Positions 23,788 to 32,154 of a stretch of DNA of 64,000 bases are shown here, in pieces. Under the pieces are notes generated by a model that was not told the DNA's origin, searched no databases, and saw only the letters and a program-made list of their open reading frames with translations. Origin of the DNA: Fimbriimonas ginsengisoli Gsoil 348 (GTDB lineage: Bacteria; Armatimonadota; Fimbriimonadia; Fimbriimonadales; Fimbriimonadaceae); contig NZ_CP007139.1 of the NCBI RefSeq assembly GCF_000724625.1, positions 3,348,001-3,412,000 on the forward strand, read 5' to 3'. Each line of letters starts with the position of its first letter. The stretch's first letter is position 1. The translations under genes and the position numbers were made by a program.

Positions 23788-24609
23788 ATGGCTCGTAGAC
23801 GCCGAAGAAAGAACCCGCTGCTCACCCGAATCCTCGTGGTGTCGCTAGTCGCGCACGCGATCGCGCTGCCGATCCTGGCGCACTACGGCGCATTCGAAAA
23901 GATCCGCCAACAGTTCGGCACGTCGCGGGTGGTGATGGTCACCGTCCCTCCCATCGAAGAGCCGAAGAAGGCGGCGAAGAAGGAAGAGAAAAAGCCGGCT
24001 AAGACCGCCAAGAACGCCGGTAAGAAAGCCCCGGGCGCCACGCGGAAGACGCCCGGAGCCGCGAAGTCGAATGTGCCCCAACCGAAAGTGGTGGCCGCCG
24101 GCAATGCGGGCGGCGGCGATCAAGGTCCTGCCGTCGACGCGAACGGCACCGGAAAGGCGGGTCAGCTTCCCGTCGAACCCAAACCAAAGCCGCCGGGCAA
24201 CGAGACCGTCACCCCTCCCGTAAAGCCGCCGGAGACCCCGAAACCTCAACCGCCAGTCGAACCCAAGCCGGAACCGCCGAAGGAACCGGTCAAGCAACCG
24301 GTAACCGAACCCAAACCGGAGCCACCCAAGGCCAAGCGCCTGATCCAAGCCGAACCGACCTACGCTCCCGAGCCCACCATCCCTGACGAGCTCCGGACGG
24401 AGCCGTTCGAGAAGACCCTCATCGTCGAGGCCGACGTGGACATCGATGGCAAGCCCGCGAACGTCCATATCGCCACGGGCACGGGTATCAAACAGCTCGA
24501 CGACATCGGTCTCGATACGGCGAAAAAGTACAAGTTCCGTCCCGCTACCCTGGACGCCTCGCCCGTGCCGCAGCATGTCCGTTTCCGAATCATTTTCAAG
24601 GTCGATTGA
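23788..24609 (+). CDS. tonB: TonB-like energy transducer
   Basis: A 273-residue protein. A basic N-terminus precedes one hydrophobic segment (ILVVSLVAHAIALPILAHYG, about residues 14-33), then a long Lys/Pro/Glu-rich spacer (about 50-190, with repeated PKPEPPK units) that can span the periplasm, and a C-terminal TonB domain (about 195-273) containing LIVEADVDIDGKPANVHIAT and ending in a beta strand. It carries energy from ExbBD to outer-membrane receptors. The stop overlaps the receptor start by one base. Confidence 0.93.
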   Translation: MARRRRRKNPLLTRILVVSLVAHAIALPILAHYGAFEKIRQQFGTSRVVMVTVPPIEEPKKAAKKEEKKPAKTAKNAGKKAPGATRKTPGAAKSNVPQPKVVAAGNAGGGDQGPAVDANGTGKAGQLPVEPKPKPPGNETVTPPVKPPETPKPQPPVEPKPEPPKEPVKQPVTEPKPEPPKAKRLIQAEPTYAPEPTIPDELRTEPFEKTLIVEADVDIDGKPANVHIATGTGIKQLDDIGLDTAKKYKFRPATLDASPVPQHVRFRIIFKVD

Positions 24610-27056
24610 TGAAGCGTTCTGTTTTGATCTCTTTGGCGACCCTCGCCGCTCCCATCGTCCAAGCGGCCGGTCTGGCGCACGTTCGTTTTGTGGTGGTCGA
24701 TCCGCTAACCAGGAAACCCGTCGCCGGCTTCGTAACCGTCGCGACGAGCGCGCGCCAGTCGCTGCTCGCGACCAGCCTCTTCCACCCCGGCGAGACACCG
24801 GTTCTCAACCCCCTCTCAGGCGAGGTGCAGCCTGCCTCCGCCGATCTGGAAGCGACGACCATCACCATCCCTCTCGGCGCAACGGTAACGCTCCGACAGC
24901 AGGATCAGGTCCCGACGAAGGAGATCGTCATCCGCGTAACGGCGACGCGGATCGCTCCGAACAAGGCCCCGGTTAGTACGTCGTCGACCACCCGTAACAA
25001 GGAGGACATCCAAAAATTCGTAAATACCACGCAGGCCGATACCCGGCAGCTCACCAAGGGGCAGGCCGGCGTGGCCGAAGACTCGGCTGGCCAACAGCAC
25101 GTACGCGGCGAGCACACCTCGGTCAGCTACGTCATCGACGGCGTTCCGCTGCCGGACACCCTCTCCGGGCGGCAAGGAGCCGTGGTGGTGCCGAGCACGA
25201 TCGAAACGCTGGAAATCATCACCGGCGGCTTCGCCCCCGAGTTCGGCGGCCAGACCGCCGCCGTCCTCAACGTCACGACCCTGCCGAATGTGCGGGCGGC
25301 GCGAACCGACGTAACGCTTCAAGGCGGTTCGTATAACACGTTCAACTCCGATCTCACCGCCGTCGGCCCCCTGGGGAAGCGCGCCAATTACGTGATCAAC
25401 CTCGGATCTACGGGGACCGATAGCGCGGAAGAGCCGCCCCAACCGGACAATCAGACCGCTCACAATCGCGGTACGTCGCGAAGCGCGTTCGCCAAATTGA
25501 GAATCTCACCAAACTCGCGAGACGCCTACACCATCACCGTCAGCAATAACCCGGCCGACCTGCAAATCGCGAACCGAACCGGCCTTCCCGCCTCTTTCGC
25601 TCAGGCGGGGCAGGGATACGGACTCTTCGGCCTGCGCAATGCGGACGGCACCCGCCCGGACGTGACGCCGCAGAATGCCGGCCTTTTGGGCGCCCAAACA
25701 ATCCCGTTGCCGAGCCAGCAAGCCGCGGGACAGGATATCAACCAATCCGAAATCAACGAGTTCGCGATTCTCAACTTTCAGCGGCACGTCAGCGCGAACG
25801 ACAATGCCCAACTCGGCTTGACTCTCCTCCACGGCGGACAAGAGGTCGATAACCGGAATCCGGCGGTCGATCTGATGAACCTGCCGGTCGACAACAGCAT
25901 CGAGTTCAACCCCACCGCATCGCGCACCATCCATCACGTCCAGCTCAGCGGCGCGTACAACGCCCGGCGCGGGTCGCATCGGCTAAAAGCCGGCTTCCTG
26001 CTGGACTCGCAAACCGGTACCGAATCGTACAAGATCGAGCCGGCCTCGCAGTTGGCGCTCGACGCCATTGCGGCGATCGCGCCTGGCCTTGCGCCACCCG
26101 GCTCTGCCTCCGCGGATCTCGATATCAACGGGAACCCGGTCTACACCGCCACTGGCCCATCCCCTACCTTGAAAGTGAGCCGTACCGGAACCTACAAGGC
26201 CGCGTATCTTCAGGACACGTGGATCCGTGGGCGGTTGACCGCCAACTACGGTCTGCGAGGCGATTGGTACAACCAAAATCAAGATCTAGGCCAACCGGAT
26301 GTGTCGGCCTTCACGCTGTCGCCGCGACTGAATTTCCAGTATCAGCTCAACAAGCGCACCGATCTTCGGTGGTCGTATAACAAGCTGTTTAACACCCCTC
26401 CGCTGGCGCAAGGGGCGATTCTCGGCGCTGCCGTCCCGCCCGAGATCGTCGACCAGTACGACGTCGCGCTGTCCCACAAGCTTGCCCCCGGGCAGAGTCT
26501 GACGGTGGCGTACTACTACAAGCAGATCAAAGACCAAGTCGATGTCGGCCTCCTCATCCCCGGCAGCCAAATCGGCCTTTATAGTGCGGTCAGCCTGGAA
26601 CACGGCGGCGTGCATGGACTGGAAATCAGCTACGACCTCAGCTCGCACAATGGCTGGGACGCTTACCTGAACTATTCCCGGAGCGCTGCGAAGCCCAACG
26701 GAAAGGACAACACGGGCGCGGATACCGACGAGTTCAATGACCACGACCAGCGCCACACCGTCGGTGTCGGGATCGCCTACACCTGGAAGTCGGGCGCCAG
26801 CGCCGCTCTGACTTACCAATACGGCAGCGGCCTCGCCAGTAGCATCGTCCCGCCGAGCGAAGAGCGAACGCCCCGCGACCAATTGGACCTCCACATGACC
26901 ACCGGCGAGCGCCTATTCCGCGGTCAGGGCGGCCTCGCGCTCGACGTCCAAAACGCGTTCGACTCGCGGAAGGTAATCAACTTCCAATCCGCCTTCAGCG
27001 GCACTCGATTCCAGCAGGGCCGGCGGATCTTGCTGTCGGTATTTGGAAAATTTTAA
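24609..27056 (+). CDS. TonB-dependent outer-membrane receptor
   Basis: An 815-residue receptor with signal peptide (MKRSVLISLATLAAPIVQA). Residues about 20-100 form a carboxypeptidase-regulatory/PEGA-like N-terminal domain (VRFVVVDPLTRKPVAGFVTV). The plug domain follows at about 115-235, including ITGGFAPEFGGQTAAVLNVT, and the remainder is a beta-barrel ending in a C-terminal Phe (RRILLSVFGKF), as outer-membrane proteins do. The ATG overlaps the tonB stop by one base. The ligand cannot be predicted; no siderophore, vitamin or SusD-like genes adjoin. The whole exbB-exbD-tonB-receptor set is self-contained. Confidence 0.9.
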   Translation: MKRSVLISLATLAAPIVQAAGLAHVRFVVVDPLTRKPVAGFVTVATSARQSLLATSLFHPGETPVLNPLSGEVQPASADLEATTITIPLGATVTLRQQDQVPTKEIVIRVTATRIAPNKAPVSTSSTTRNKEDIQKFVNTTQADTRQLTKGQAGVAEDSAGQQHVRGEHTSVSYVIDGVPLPDTLSGRQGAVVVPSTIETLEIITGGFAPEFGGQTAAVLNVTTLPNVRAARTDVTLQGGSYNTFNSDLTAVGPLGKRANYVINLGSTGTDSAEEPPQPDNQTAHNRGTSRSAFAKLRISPNSRDAYTITVSNNPADLQIANRTGLPASFAQAGQGYGLFGLRNADGTRPDVTPQNAGLLGAQTIPLPSQQAAGQDINQSEINEFAILNFQRHVSANDNAQLGLTLLHGGQEVDNRNPAVDLMNLPVDNSIEFNPTASRTIHHVQLSGAYNARRGSHRLKAGFLLDSQTGTESYKIEPASQLALDAIAAIAPGLAPPGSASADLDINGNPVYTATGPSPTLKVSRTGTYKAAYLQDTWIRGRLTANYGLRGDWYNQNQDLGQPDVSAFTLSPRLNFQYQLNKRTDLRWSYNKLFNTPPLAQGAILGAAVPPEIVDQYDVALSHKLAPGQSLTVAYYYKQIKDQVDVGLLIPGSQIGLYSAVSLEHGGVHGLEISYDLSSHNGWDAYLNYSRSAAKPNGKDNTGADTDEFNDHDQRHTVGVGIAYTWKSGASAALTYQYGSGLASSIVPPSEERTPRDQLDLHMTTGERLFRGQGGLALDVQNAFDSRKVINFQSAFSGTRFQQGRRILLSVFGKF

Positions 27057-27060
27057 CCCC

Positions 27061-27100
27061 CGCCTCTAGCATCGGCACCCTGCCGATGAATCCAGAGGCG
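27061..27100 (+). terminator. stem-loop after the TonB-receptor operon
   Basis: Nested stems: outer cgcctct / agaggcg (7 bp) and inner catcggca / tgccgatg (8 bp) around a 3-base loop, starting four bases after the receptor stop codon. There is no T run. Confidence 0.5.
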
Positions 27101-27101
27101 T

Positions 27102-27164
27102 GAGGCGTTAGGCGTTGCGAGCTTGCTGCTGTACCCTTTCCCAACGCCCAACGCCCAACGCCTC
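27102..27164. repeat. GGCGTT-type inverted repeat cluster, copy A
   Basis: Left part gaggcgttaggcgttg and right part ccaacgcccaacgcccaacg are inverted repeats of a nine-base unit (GGCGTTRGG / CCYAACGCC). The same cluster type occurs at 41221-41315, and one isolated unit (gcgttaggcg) lies at 15699-15709. Dispersed intergenic repeat of unknown role. Confidence 0.75.
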
Positions 27165-27220
27165 CCGCCTTCCGCTCCTCCCCACGCCCCGCCCGAATCG
27201 CCGCTATCATAGAAGATGTA

Positions 27221-28603
27221 ATGAGCGCCACCCCTTCAAACGGCATCCCCCCGCTCGCCGGCCTTGCGACTTATGAGCAGGCGATGGTTGCGGGGCTGGG
27301 AGTCGATGAGAACGTCGATTTGATGCGAAGGTATAACTTTATAGAGTCAAGGCTGTACCAAATGAGCGCCGCGTTCATGAATCCCACTCCGGAATGGGAG
27401 GTGAAGGGGGCGCTTAGCCTTCACCTCTACCTCGATGGCGAACATAGCCAGCTTCTTCGCCAACGCGTCGCCGAACTACGCCGTCCGCCGCTTTATTTAG
27501 ACAAGTCTCCCGACTCAAAGTTAGAGCTCTTCCTGGAAGAAGCCCTGCGAGCGGAAAATACGTTGGAACGATTGGTAGGCATTTTCCGCGTCATTCGTCC
27601 GACGCTGCTCGACGCCTACCGAACTCACCTCGCAGCGATTAACCCGATCTTCGATTTTCCGACCGCTCGCCTACTCAAGCTCATTATCGCGGAAGAGGAG
27701 CAGATGATCGAATGGGGAACTCAAGCCGTCGCCGCGGTGATATCCGGTGATGAAGAGCGCAAGTCCGCCGATCGATGGGAAGCCCACCTGCGCGCCTACC
27801 TCGCCGCCGCCGGAGGTATCGACGGCAAGGGCGAGATCCCTTCGGACCTAAGCTTGCCGGAGCCGCGTTCCGTGAAGCCGTTCGTCCCCGACGTCGATCC
27901 GAAGCGTGACTGGCGGTCGGGCGATATCTATAACTTTCACTACCGAGCCAATGACGTTTACCTCGACTCGGAGGCTGATTGGGACGAGCGGGTGCTGGCG
28001 CTAATGTACAAGCGATTCCACGAGATGGATGTACCCGAGATGATGGCGAGCATCGTTCTGCAGACCCAAGGGAAACCTTGGGAGTACTACCGAGACATGG
28101 GCCGCCAACTCTGGGACGAGGCGCGCCATTCCATGATGGGCGAGGTCTGGTTCGCTCGCTACAAAGTGGATTGGAGCAAATACCCGAACCATGTCGGCTG
28201 GTCGATGCACCTCAACCTCGACCGCTCCCCGCTTGAGCGGCACATCATCCTCTACTTCATCGAGCAGAACCTCATGGACGGCAAGACCGGCAAACGGTTG
28301 GAGTGGAAAATCGCCCAATCCGCCGCCGACCCGCTGGCCACCTATTTCCAGGATTACGACTGGGCCGACGAGGTGCTCCATGCGCAGATCGGGCGCAGGT
28401 GGCTGAAACCAGACGTCGGGGATGTGAAGGAGCTTCTCGAGAAGGGGCGGGAGATTGCGGGACGAGCGAGCCCCACCCTGGAGGCGAAGATCAAATCGAC
28501 TCCTCAAGTCGATTGGTGGCCGGACTACGTTCGCGACGCCCTTGGTAAGGAAAGCACTTCGCGCGCCGGAACGGACAACGCTCTCGTGCCAACCTTCGAA
28601 TGA
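27221..28603 (+). CDS. ferritin-like di-iron protein of unknown function
   Basis: A 460-residue, mostly helical soluble protein. The C-terminal half has the complete ferritin-like iron ligand set: a Glu at 268 or 273, then E300-x-x-H303 (DEARHSMM), a Glu near 348, and E384-x-x-H387 (DEVLHAQI). The N-terminal half has a second, less complete set (E74-H75 in LDGEHSQLL; an acidic cluster E158-E160 in AEEEQMIEW), suggesting an internal duplication of the four-helix bundle. Oxygenase, oxidase or iron-storage roles are all possible. It lies alone between intergenic repeats and shows no signal peptide. I do not recognise a named family. Confidence 0.78.
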   Translation: MSATPSNGIPPLAGLATYEQAMVAGLGVDENVDLMRRYNFIESRLYQMSAAFMNPTPEWEVKGALSLHLYLDGEHSQLLRQRVAELRRPPLYLDKSPDSKLELFLEEALRAENTLERLVGIFRVIRPTLLDAYRTHLAAINPIFDFPTARLLKLIIAEEEQMIEWGTQAVAAVISGDEERKSADRWEAHLRAYLAAAGGIDGKGEIPSDLSLPEPRSVKPFVPDVDPKRDWRSGDIYNFHYRANDVYLDSEADWDERVLALMYKRFHEMDVPEMMASIVLQTQGKPWEYYRDMGRQLWDEARHSMMGEVWFARYKVDWSKYPNHVGWSMHLNLDRSPLERHIILYFIEQNLMDGKTGKRLEWKIAQSAADPLATYFQDYDWADEVLHAQIGRRWLKPDVGDVKELLEKGREIAGRASPTLEAKIKSTPQVDWWPDYVRDALGKESTSRAGTDNALVPTFE

Positions 28604-28752
28604 TCCTGGGTGGCGAGTTGGCCGGGGGCGGGGGCGCCCATTCCGACTCCGCATGTGATAAGGAGCGCCTTGGCGGTACCGAGGAGGGCTTCGTACATGG
28701 TCAGGATGGCTAGACGATGGGCCGCACCTGGGTTAATAGTAGCAACGTACGA

Positions 28753-31512
28753 CTAAGCTTCTAGGTGTTTGGCGAGGGCAGCGAGAGAGTTGGATTCGTT
28801 AGGGTAGCCGAGACGGGCGAGGACCTTTGATTCTTCTTGAAGGGGGGCGGTCCAGTCTTTGTCCAGGGCAGAACCGAGGACTTGGCGGGCTACGGCGTAG
28901 AATCGGGCGGCGGCTTGGAGGCGGCCTTGTTCGTCGGGGATCGGGTTGGGGGTTACGTTGAAAGCGATTCGATGCCAGGAGACCAGGCCGCCATCGGCGA
29001 AACGGAGGCGAACCTCTTCGGGCGCGGTGACGAAGTTTCGGGCGCATTGCACCAGGACGCGGGCGAGGGGGCGACCGGAGCATTGGCGCAGGGCGCGGCC
29101 CATGAACTGCTCGAAGGCGACGATGGTGAGCACGCCTTGGAGCTGTGGATCGAGGGCGTCGATGTGCAAAAGGAGGTAGGTGGTAGCGGCGAGGCGCTCC
29201 GGGGAAAGCGCACCGAATTGGACCTCGTTGAGCAGGTTGGCGGGGCGGAAATCGTCAAGGGCGGCGAGGCGGCCTTCGATGAGGTCGAGGTTCCAGGAGC
29301 GTTCGAGGTCGATTTCGGCGGCAATGTGGAGAAGCGGGTCTTGGCCGAATTCCTCTTTCGTCTTCCTTTGCTCGTGCAGGACCAGGTTCGACAGGTCGAG
29401 GGCGAGACTCTGGAGTCGTTTACATTCCTCGCGGGCGGGCGTATCGTCTTCCGGGAGCGATTGTTCGGCAAGGGTGTAGAGTCGTCGCGCATCGAGGGCC
29501 GCCTGAACGCCATCGAATTCGGCGAGCGCCATCAGCGCGTTGGCTTCTTGCAATAGACTGACGACGGTGAACTGGGAGTTCATTTGGAGCGCTTCGTAGC
29601 GGACTTCGTTGAAGATCCGTTGGGCGGTGCGAAGCGAGGTCTCCGGCTCGTCGCGCAGGTCGGCGAGGGCAAGGTAGATGCGGCCTTCGGCGATTCGGCA
29701 GGAGGCATATTGGCGGGAGCCGTATTCGAGACCTTCGGTGCGGGCGGTTTCCAGGAGGCGGAGAGCTTCTAGTTTTTCCTCCCTGGTTTCGGCTTGCTCG
29801 GCTATGATGATTCCCTCCTCCAGGTGCGCGCGAGCCCAATCGACGGTTCCTTTTTGGAGGGCGGCTTTGGCTTGTCGCAGTTTTCGAAGGGCTGCATCGG
29901 CGAGGTCGGATCGCGCGAGAAGGAGACCGGCGAGGAGGTCTCGGGGGCCAGCCCAGGGAGTGTCGAACCTTTCACCGAGGGCGAGGACGATGAGCGATTC
30001 GTCGGTGGGAATTCGGTTCCACGCTGCGAGTTGGAGGGTAGTGAACTCCCAGACGGGGTTCTCGGCTTTTTCGAGGAGTTCGTCGCGAAGGTCCTCTCGA
30101 ACATGGGGAAAGGCTTGGCTCCAGATATCGAGGAAGCGGAGGATCCAGGCCGGATTTTCGACGGCCGGATCGATGCTCGACAGGATTTGTTCAATTTCAT
30201 CCCACGAACCTTGCACGTCTTCCCGATGGAAAAAGCCGAAGCCGTGCATTTTCTCGACATCGGCAAGGGAGGGCAGCGGGCCGACCTGGCTTTGAGCTCG
30301 CCGAAGAAAACCGTCCCACTCTAGGGATAGCTTTCGAGAGAGGCTTTTCTCCCCTCCGGACCTGAGGCGGCTACCGATCGGTTCGCAATAAGGAGCGTCG
30401 CGCGTGGAGGCCGACACAGCGGGGTCAACCTTTCGGACCCGGTTGCTGATTTCGTCGAACAATCCTTTGACGGTTTGGAAGGCTTCTTCGGGCCCGGTGA
30501 CGCGCTCAAGCATTTCGATAAGGCGTCGGGCAACGTAGATTTGCCGCACAGTGTCTGCGATCTTACGCCGCACCCCTTCGTAGAGAGCTTCGCTGGGGAC
30601 GGCGGTGCTGGCGAGGCAGAGATCGTTCATGTGCGCCAGGTAGTGGTTGGCGATGACGATACTGCCGGTGTAGAAGGTGAAGCGGCGGAGTTCAAGCTGC
30701 TCGAAGCCGTCTTTCGAGGCGGCTATGATGCTGTTGTGGAGGATGATGCAGGCGGCGACATCGGCAAAGATCTCTTCGTTTAGCCGCCCATGGAAGAGCA
30801 AGGTGTTTCCTTCGAAAACGTCTTGCTTGGCCACCTCCAGGGGCAAAACCTCGGAAAGCCCGCCCGTGCGCCTGCCGGACGGATGTTCGCTGCGGGCCTC
30901 TTCGATGTCTTGATCTTTGGCGTGCCAGGCGGTCTCGACATCGCGCGCAAGCTCTTGCGGGGTCCCGAGTTCGAATTTTTCCGGCGAGACGTGGCAAAGC
31001 TCGTGGGCGAAGGCGAAACCCCAAATGCAGAAGGTCCAGATTGCGTTGTCGCTATCGAGCGCTTCGAGGCCCGCATGGTCGAAGGGGAGGTGCAGGCGCG
31101 CGTACTGGTGCGAGTCGAGCTGCATCGAGATCGCGCGCGCGGGATCCTTATCGAGCGTGAGCTCGGCCATGAGGCGGGAGCACACGTTGTGGACGCAGGA
31201 ATCCAGAACTCCGATAAGCGCACCAGTGTGGTACCGCTCGTCGGCGAAGAAGCCGGCGAAGACGGCGGTGTGGTCGATGAAGCGTTCGCTGATGCAGACG
31301 ATGGGGTTGCCGAAGCCGCTGAGGACAAAGTGGACGGGGCGACAGTTGGAGACGAGGTAGATCTCGGGCGAGGTACCGAGGAGATCTTTGGCGCTTTCGG
31401 CGATATAGGTCAGCGGGTGTCCCGGGGGCAGATCGACGCGCTGGACCACGCTAAGCGGCCCTGCTTCGTGGCGGATCGCATTGAGAATCGCGTACTCGCG
31501 GAAGGCCGACAT
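28753..31512 (-). CDS. large protein: N-terminal HEXXH metallopeptidase-like domain plus helical repeats
   Basis: A 919-residue soluble protein. The N-terminal third has H170-E-L-C-H174 within FAFAHELCHVSPE, and 70 residues later LNEEIFADVAAC (Glu246/247, Asp251), the two-part zinc site of gluzincin peptidases such as M48. From about residue 390 the protein is all helical with Ala/Leu-rich pairs (for example ALRLLETARTEGLEYGSRQY), compatible with TPR-like solenoid repeats. It starts directly after the stop of a small hydrophobic-helix gene (TAAATG, zero spacing), so the two form a pair. Base usage in the repeat part is more G-rich on this strand than in neighbours. Function unknown; a proteolytic or scaffold role is inference. 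Confidence 0.75.
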   Translation of the reverse strand: MSAFREYAILNAIRHEAGPLSVVQRVDLPPGHPLTYIAESAKDLLGTSPEIYLVSNCRPVHFVLSGFGNPIVCISERFIDHTAVFAGFFADERYHTGALIGVLDSCVHNVCSRLMAELTLDKDPARAISMQLDSHQYARLHLPFDHAGLEALDSDNAIWTFCIWGFAFAHELCHVSPEKFELGTPQELARDVETAWHAKDQDIEEARSEHPSGRRTGGLSEVLPLEVAKQDVFEGNTLLFHGRLNEEIFADVAACIILHNSIIAASKDGFEQLELRRFTFYTGSIVIANHYLAHMNDLCLASTAVPSEALYEGVRRKIADTVRQIYVARRLIEMLERVTGPEEAFQTVKGLFDEISNRVRKVDPAVSASTRDAPYCEPIGSRLRSGGEKSLSRKLSLEWDGFLRRAQSQVGPLPSLADVEKMHGFGFFHREDVQGSWDEIEQILSSIDPAVENPAWILRFLDIWSQAFPHVREDLRDELLEKAENPVWEFTTLQLAAWNRIPTDESLIVLALGERFDTPWAGPRDLLAGLLLARSDLADAALRKLRQAKAALQKGTVDWARAHLEEGIIIAEQAETREEKLEALRLLETARTEGLEYGSRQYASCRIAEGRIYLALADLRDEPETSLRTAQRIFNEVRYEALQMNSQFTVVSLLQEANALMALAEFDGVQAALDARRLYTLAEQSLPEDDTPAREECKRLQSLALDLSNLVLHEQRKTKEEFGQDPLLHIAAEIDLERSWNLDLIEGRLAALDDFRPANLLNEVQFGALSPERLAATTYLLLHIDALDPQLQGVLTIVAFEQFMGRALRQCSGRPLARVLVQCARNFVTAPEEVRLRFADGGLVSWHRIAFNVTPNPIPDEQGRLQAAARFYAVARQVLGSALDKDWTAPLQEESKVLARLGYPNESNSLAALAKHLEA

Positions 31513-31857
31513 TTACTTTTCGGCGTCGTTCCGGCAGAGGATTTCGAGGCGCTCGCGCAGGTCCGACCCTTGGAGGTCCTTGACTTCGGCGTTGCGCACT
31601 TTGAGGGCGTGGGCTTTGAGTTGCCGGTTGGCGAGGCGGATGGATGCGATGGCGCTGCCGATGGCGAAGAGACTGGACACGGCGCCGACGGCGGGGACGA
31701 AGCCCTGGACGAGGATGTCACCCACCGCGCCGTCGAGATTCCTTCGCTCGGTGACGTAATGCTCGCTCTCGAAGATCTCTGGGCTGGTTTGGCGCAGGGC
31801 ATCGAGAGCTTCCCGGCTGCTCAGGACGATGGTATACGGGATACAGTCCGGCGTCAT
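31513..31857 (-). CDS. small protein with one hydrophobic segment, partner of the 919-residue protein
   Basis: A 114-residue protein; I choose the ATG at 31857 (MTPDCIPYTIVLSSREAL). The first 40 residues are soluble, residues about 46-76 are hydrophobic and small-residue-rich (ILVQGFVPAVGAVSSLFAIG), and the tail is a charged amphipathic helix (KAHALKVRNAEVKDLQGSDL). It ends exactly one base before the start of the metallopeptidase-like gene. The tight coupling suggests a physical pair in which this protein anchors the partner at the membrane. No family recognised. Confidence 0.6.
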   Translation of the reverse strand: MTPDCIPYTIVLSSREALDALRQTSPEIFESEHYVTERRNLDGAVGDILVQGFVPAVGAVSSLFAIGSAIASIRLANRQLKAHALKVRNAEVKDLQGSDLRERLEILCRNDAEK

Positions 31858-31932
31858 TTGGACGATTTTACATCTTCTTGCAGGGGACGATGGTTGAGCC
31901 ATTGTCATCGCCTGGAAAAGGACCCGAACCTT

Positions 31933-32086
31933 CATGTCCTAATGGTCATTGACGTAATATGCCGACGATCTTTATCCACTCGTAGCCCGGGGATTTATCC
32001 CCGGAGGAACCTTGAACCGGGAATAAATCCCCGGGCTACGGGCAAAGCAAATGTCAACCCAATTTGCGAATGACCATAAGGACATG
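31933..32086. mobile_element. MITE-like element with terminal inverted repeats (stem-loop repeat copy 2)
   Basis: Ends are 18-bp inverted repeats with one mismatch: catgtcctaatggtcatt at 31933-31950 and aatgaccataaggacatg at 32069-32086. Inside lies a near-perfect stem (cgtagcccggggatttat at 31981-31998, and its complement to 32040) that is shared with copy 1 at 20458. At about 154 bases, without a gene and with terminal repeats, it fits a miniature non-autonomous element. I could not identify a clear target-site duplication. Confidence 0.6.
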
Positions 32087-32154
32087 TTAGATGAGCGCTA
32101 CTCCACTCTTATCGCCTGAGAACGGGCTGCGGTCAACAGGCTATCAACGCCTCG

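Noticed and set aside
30790-32073. 427-codon plus-strand frame crossing 30.8-32.1 kb
   Set aside because: Antisense to the metallopeptidase/helical-repeat gene and its small partner, and runs into the MITE-like element; no motif or RBS.
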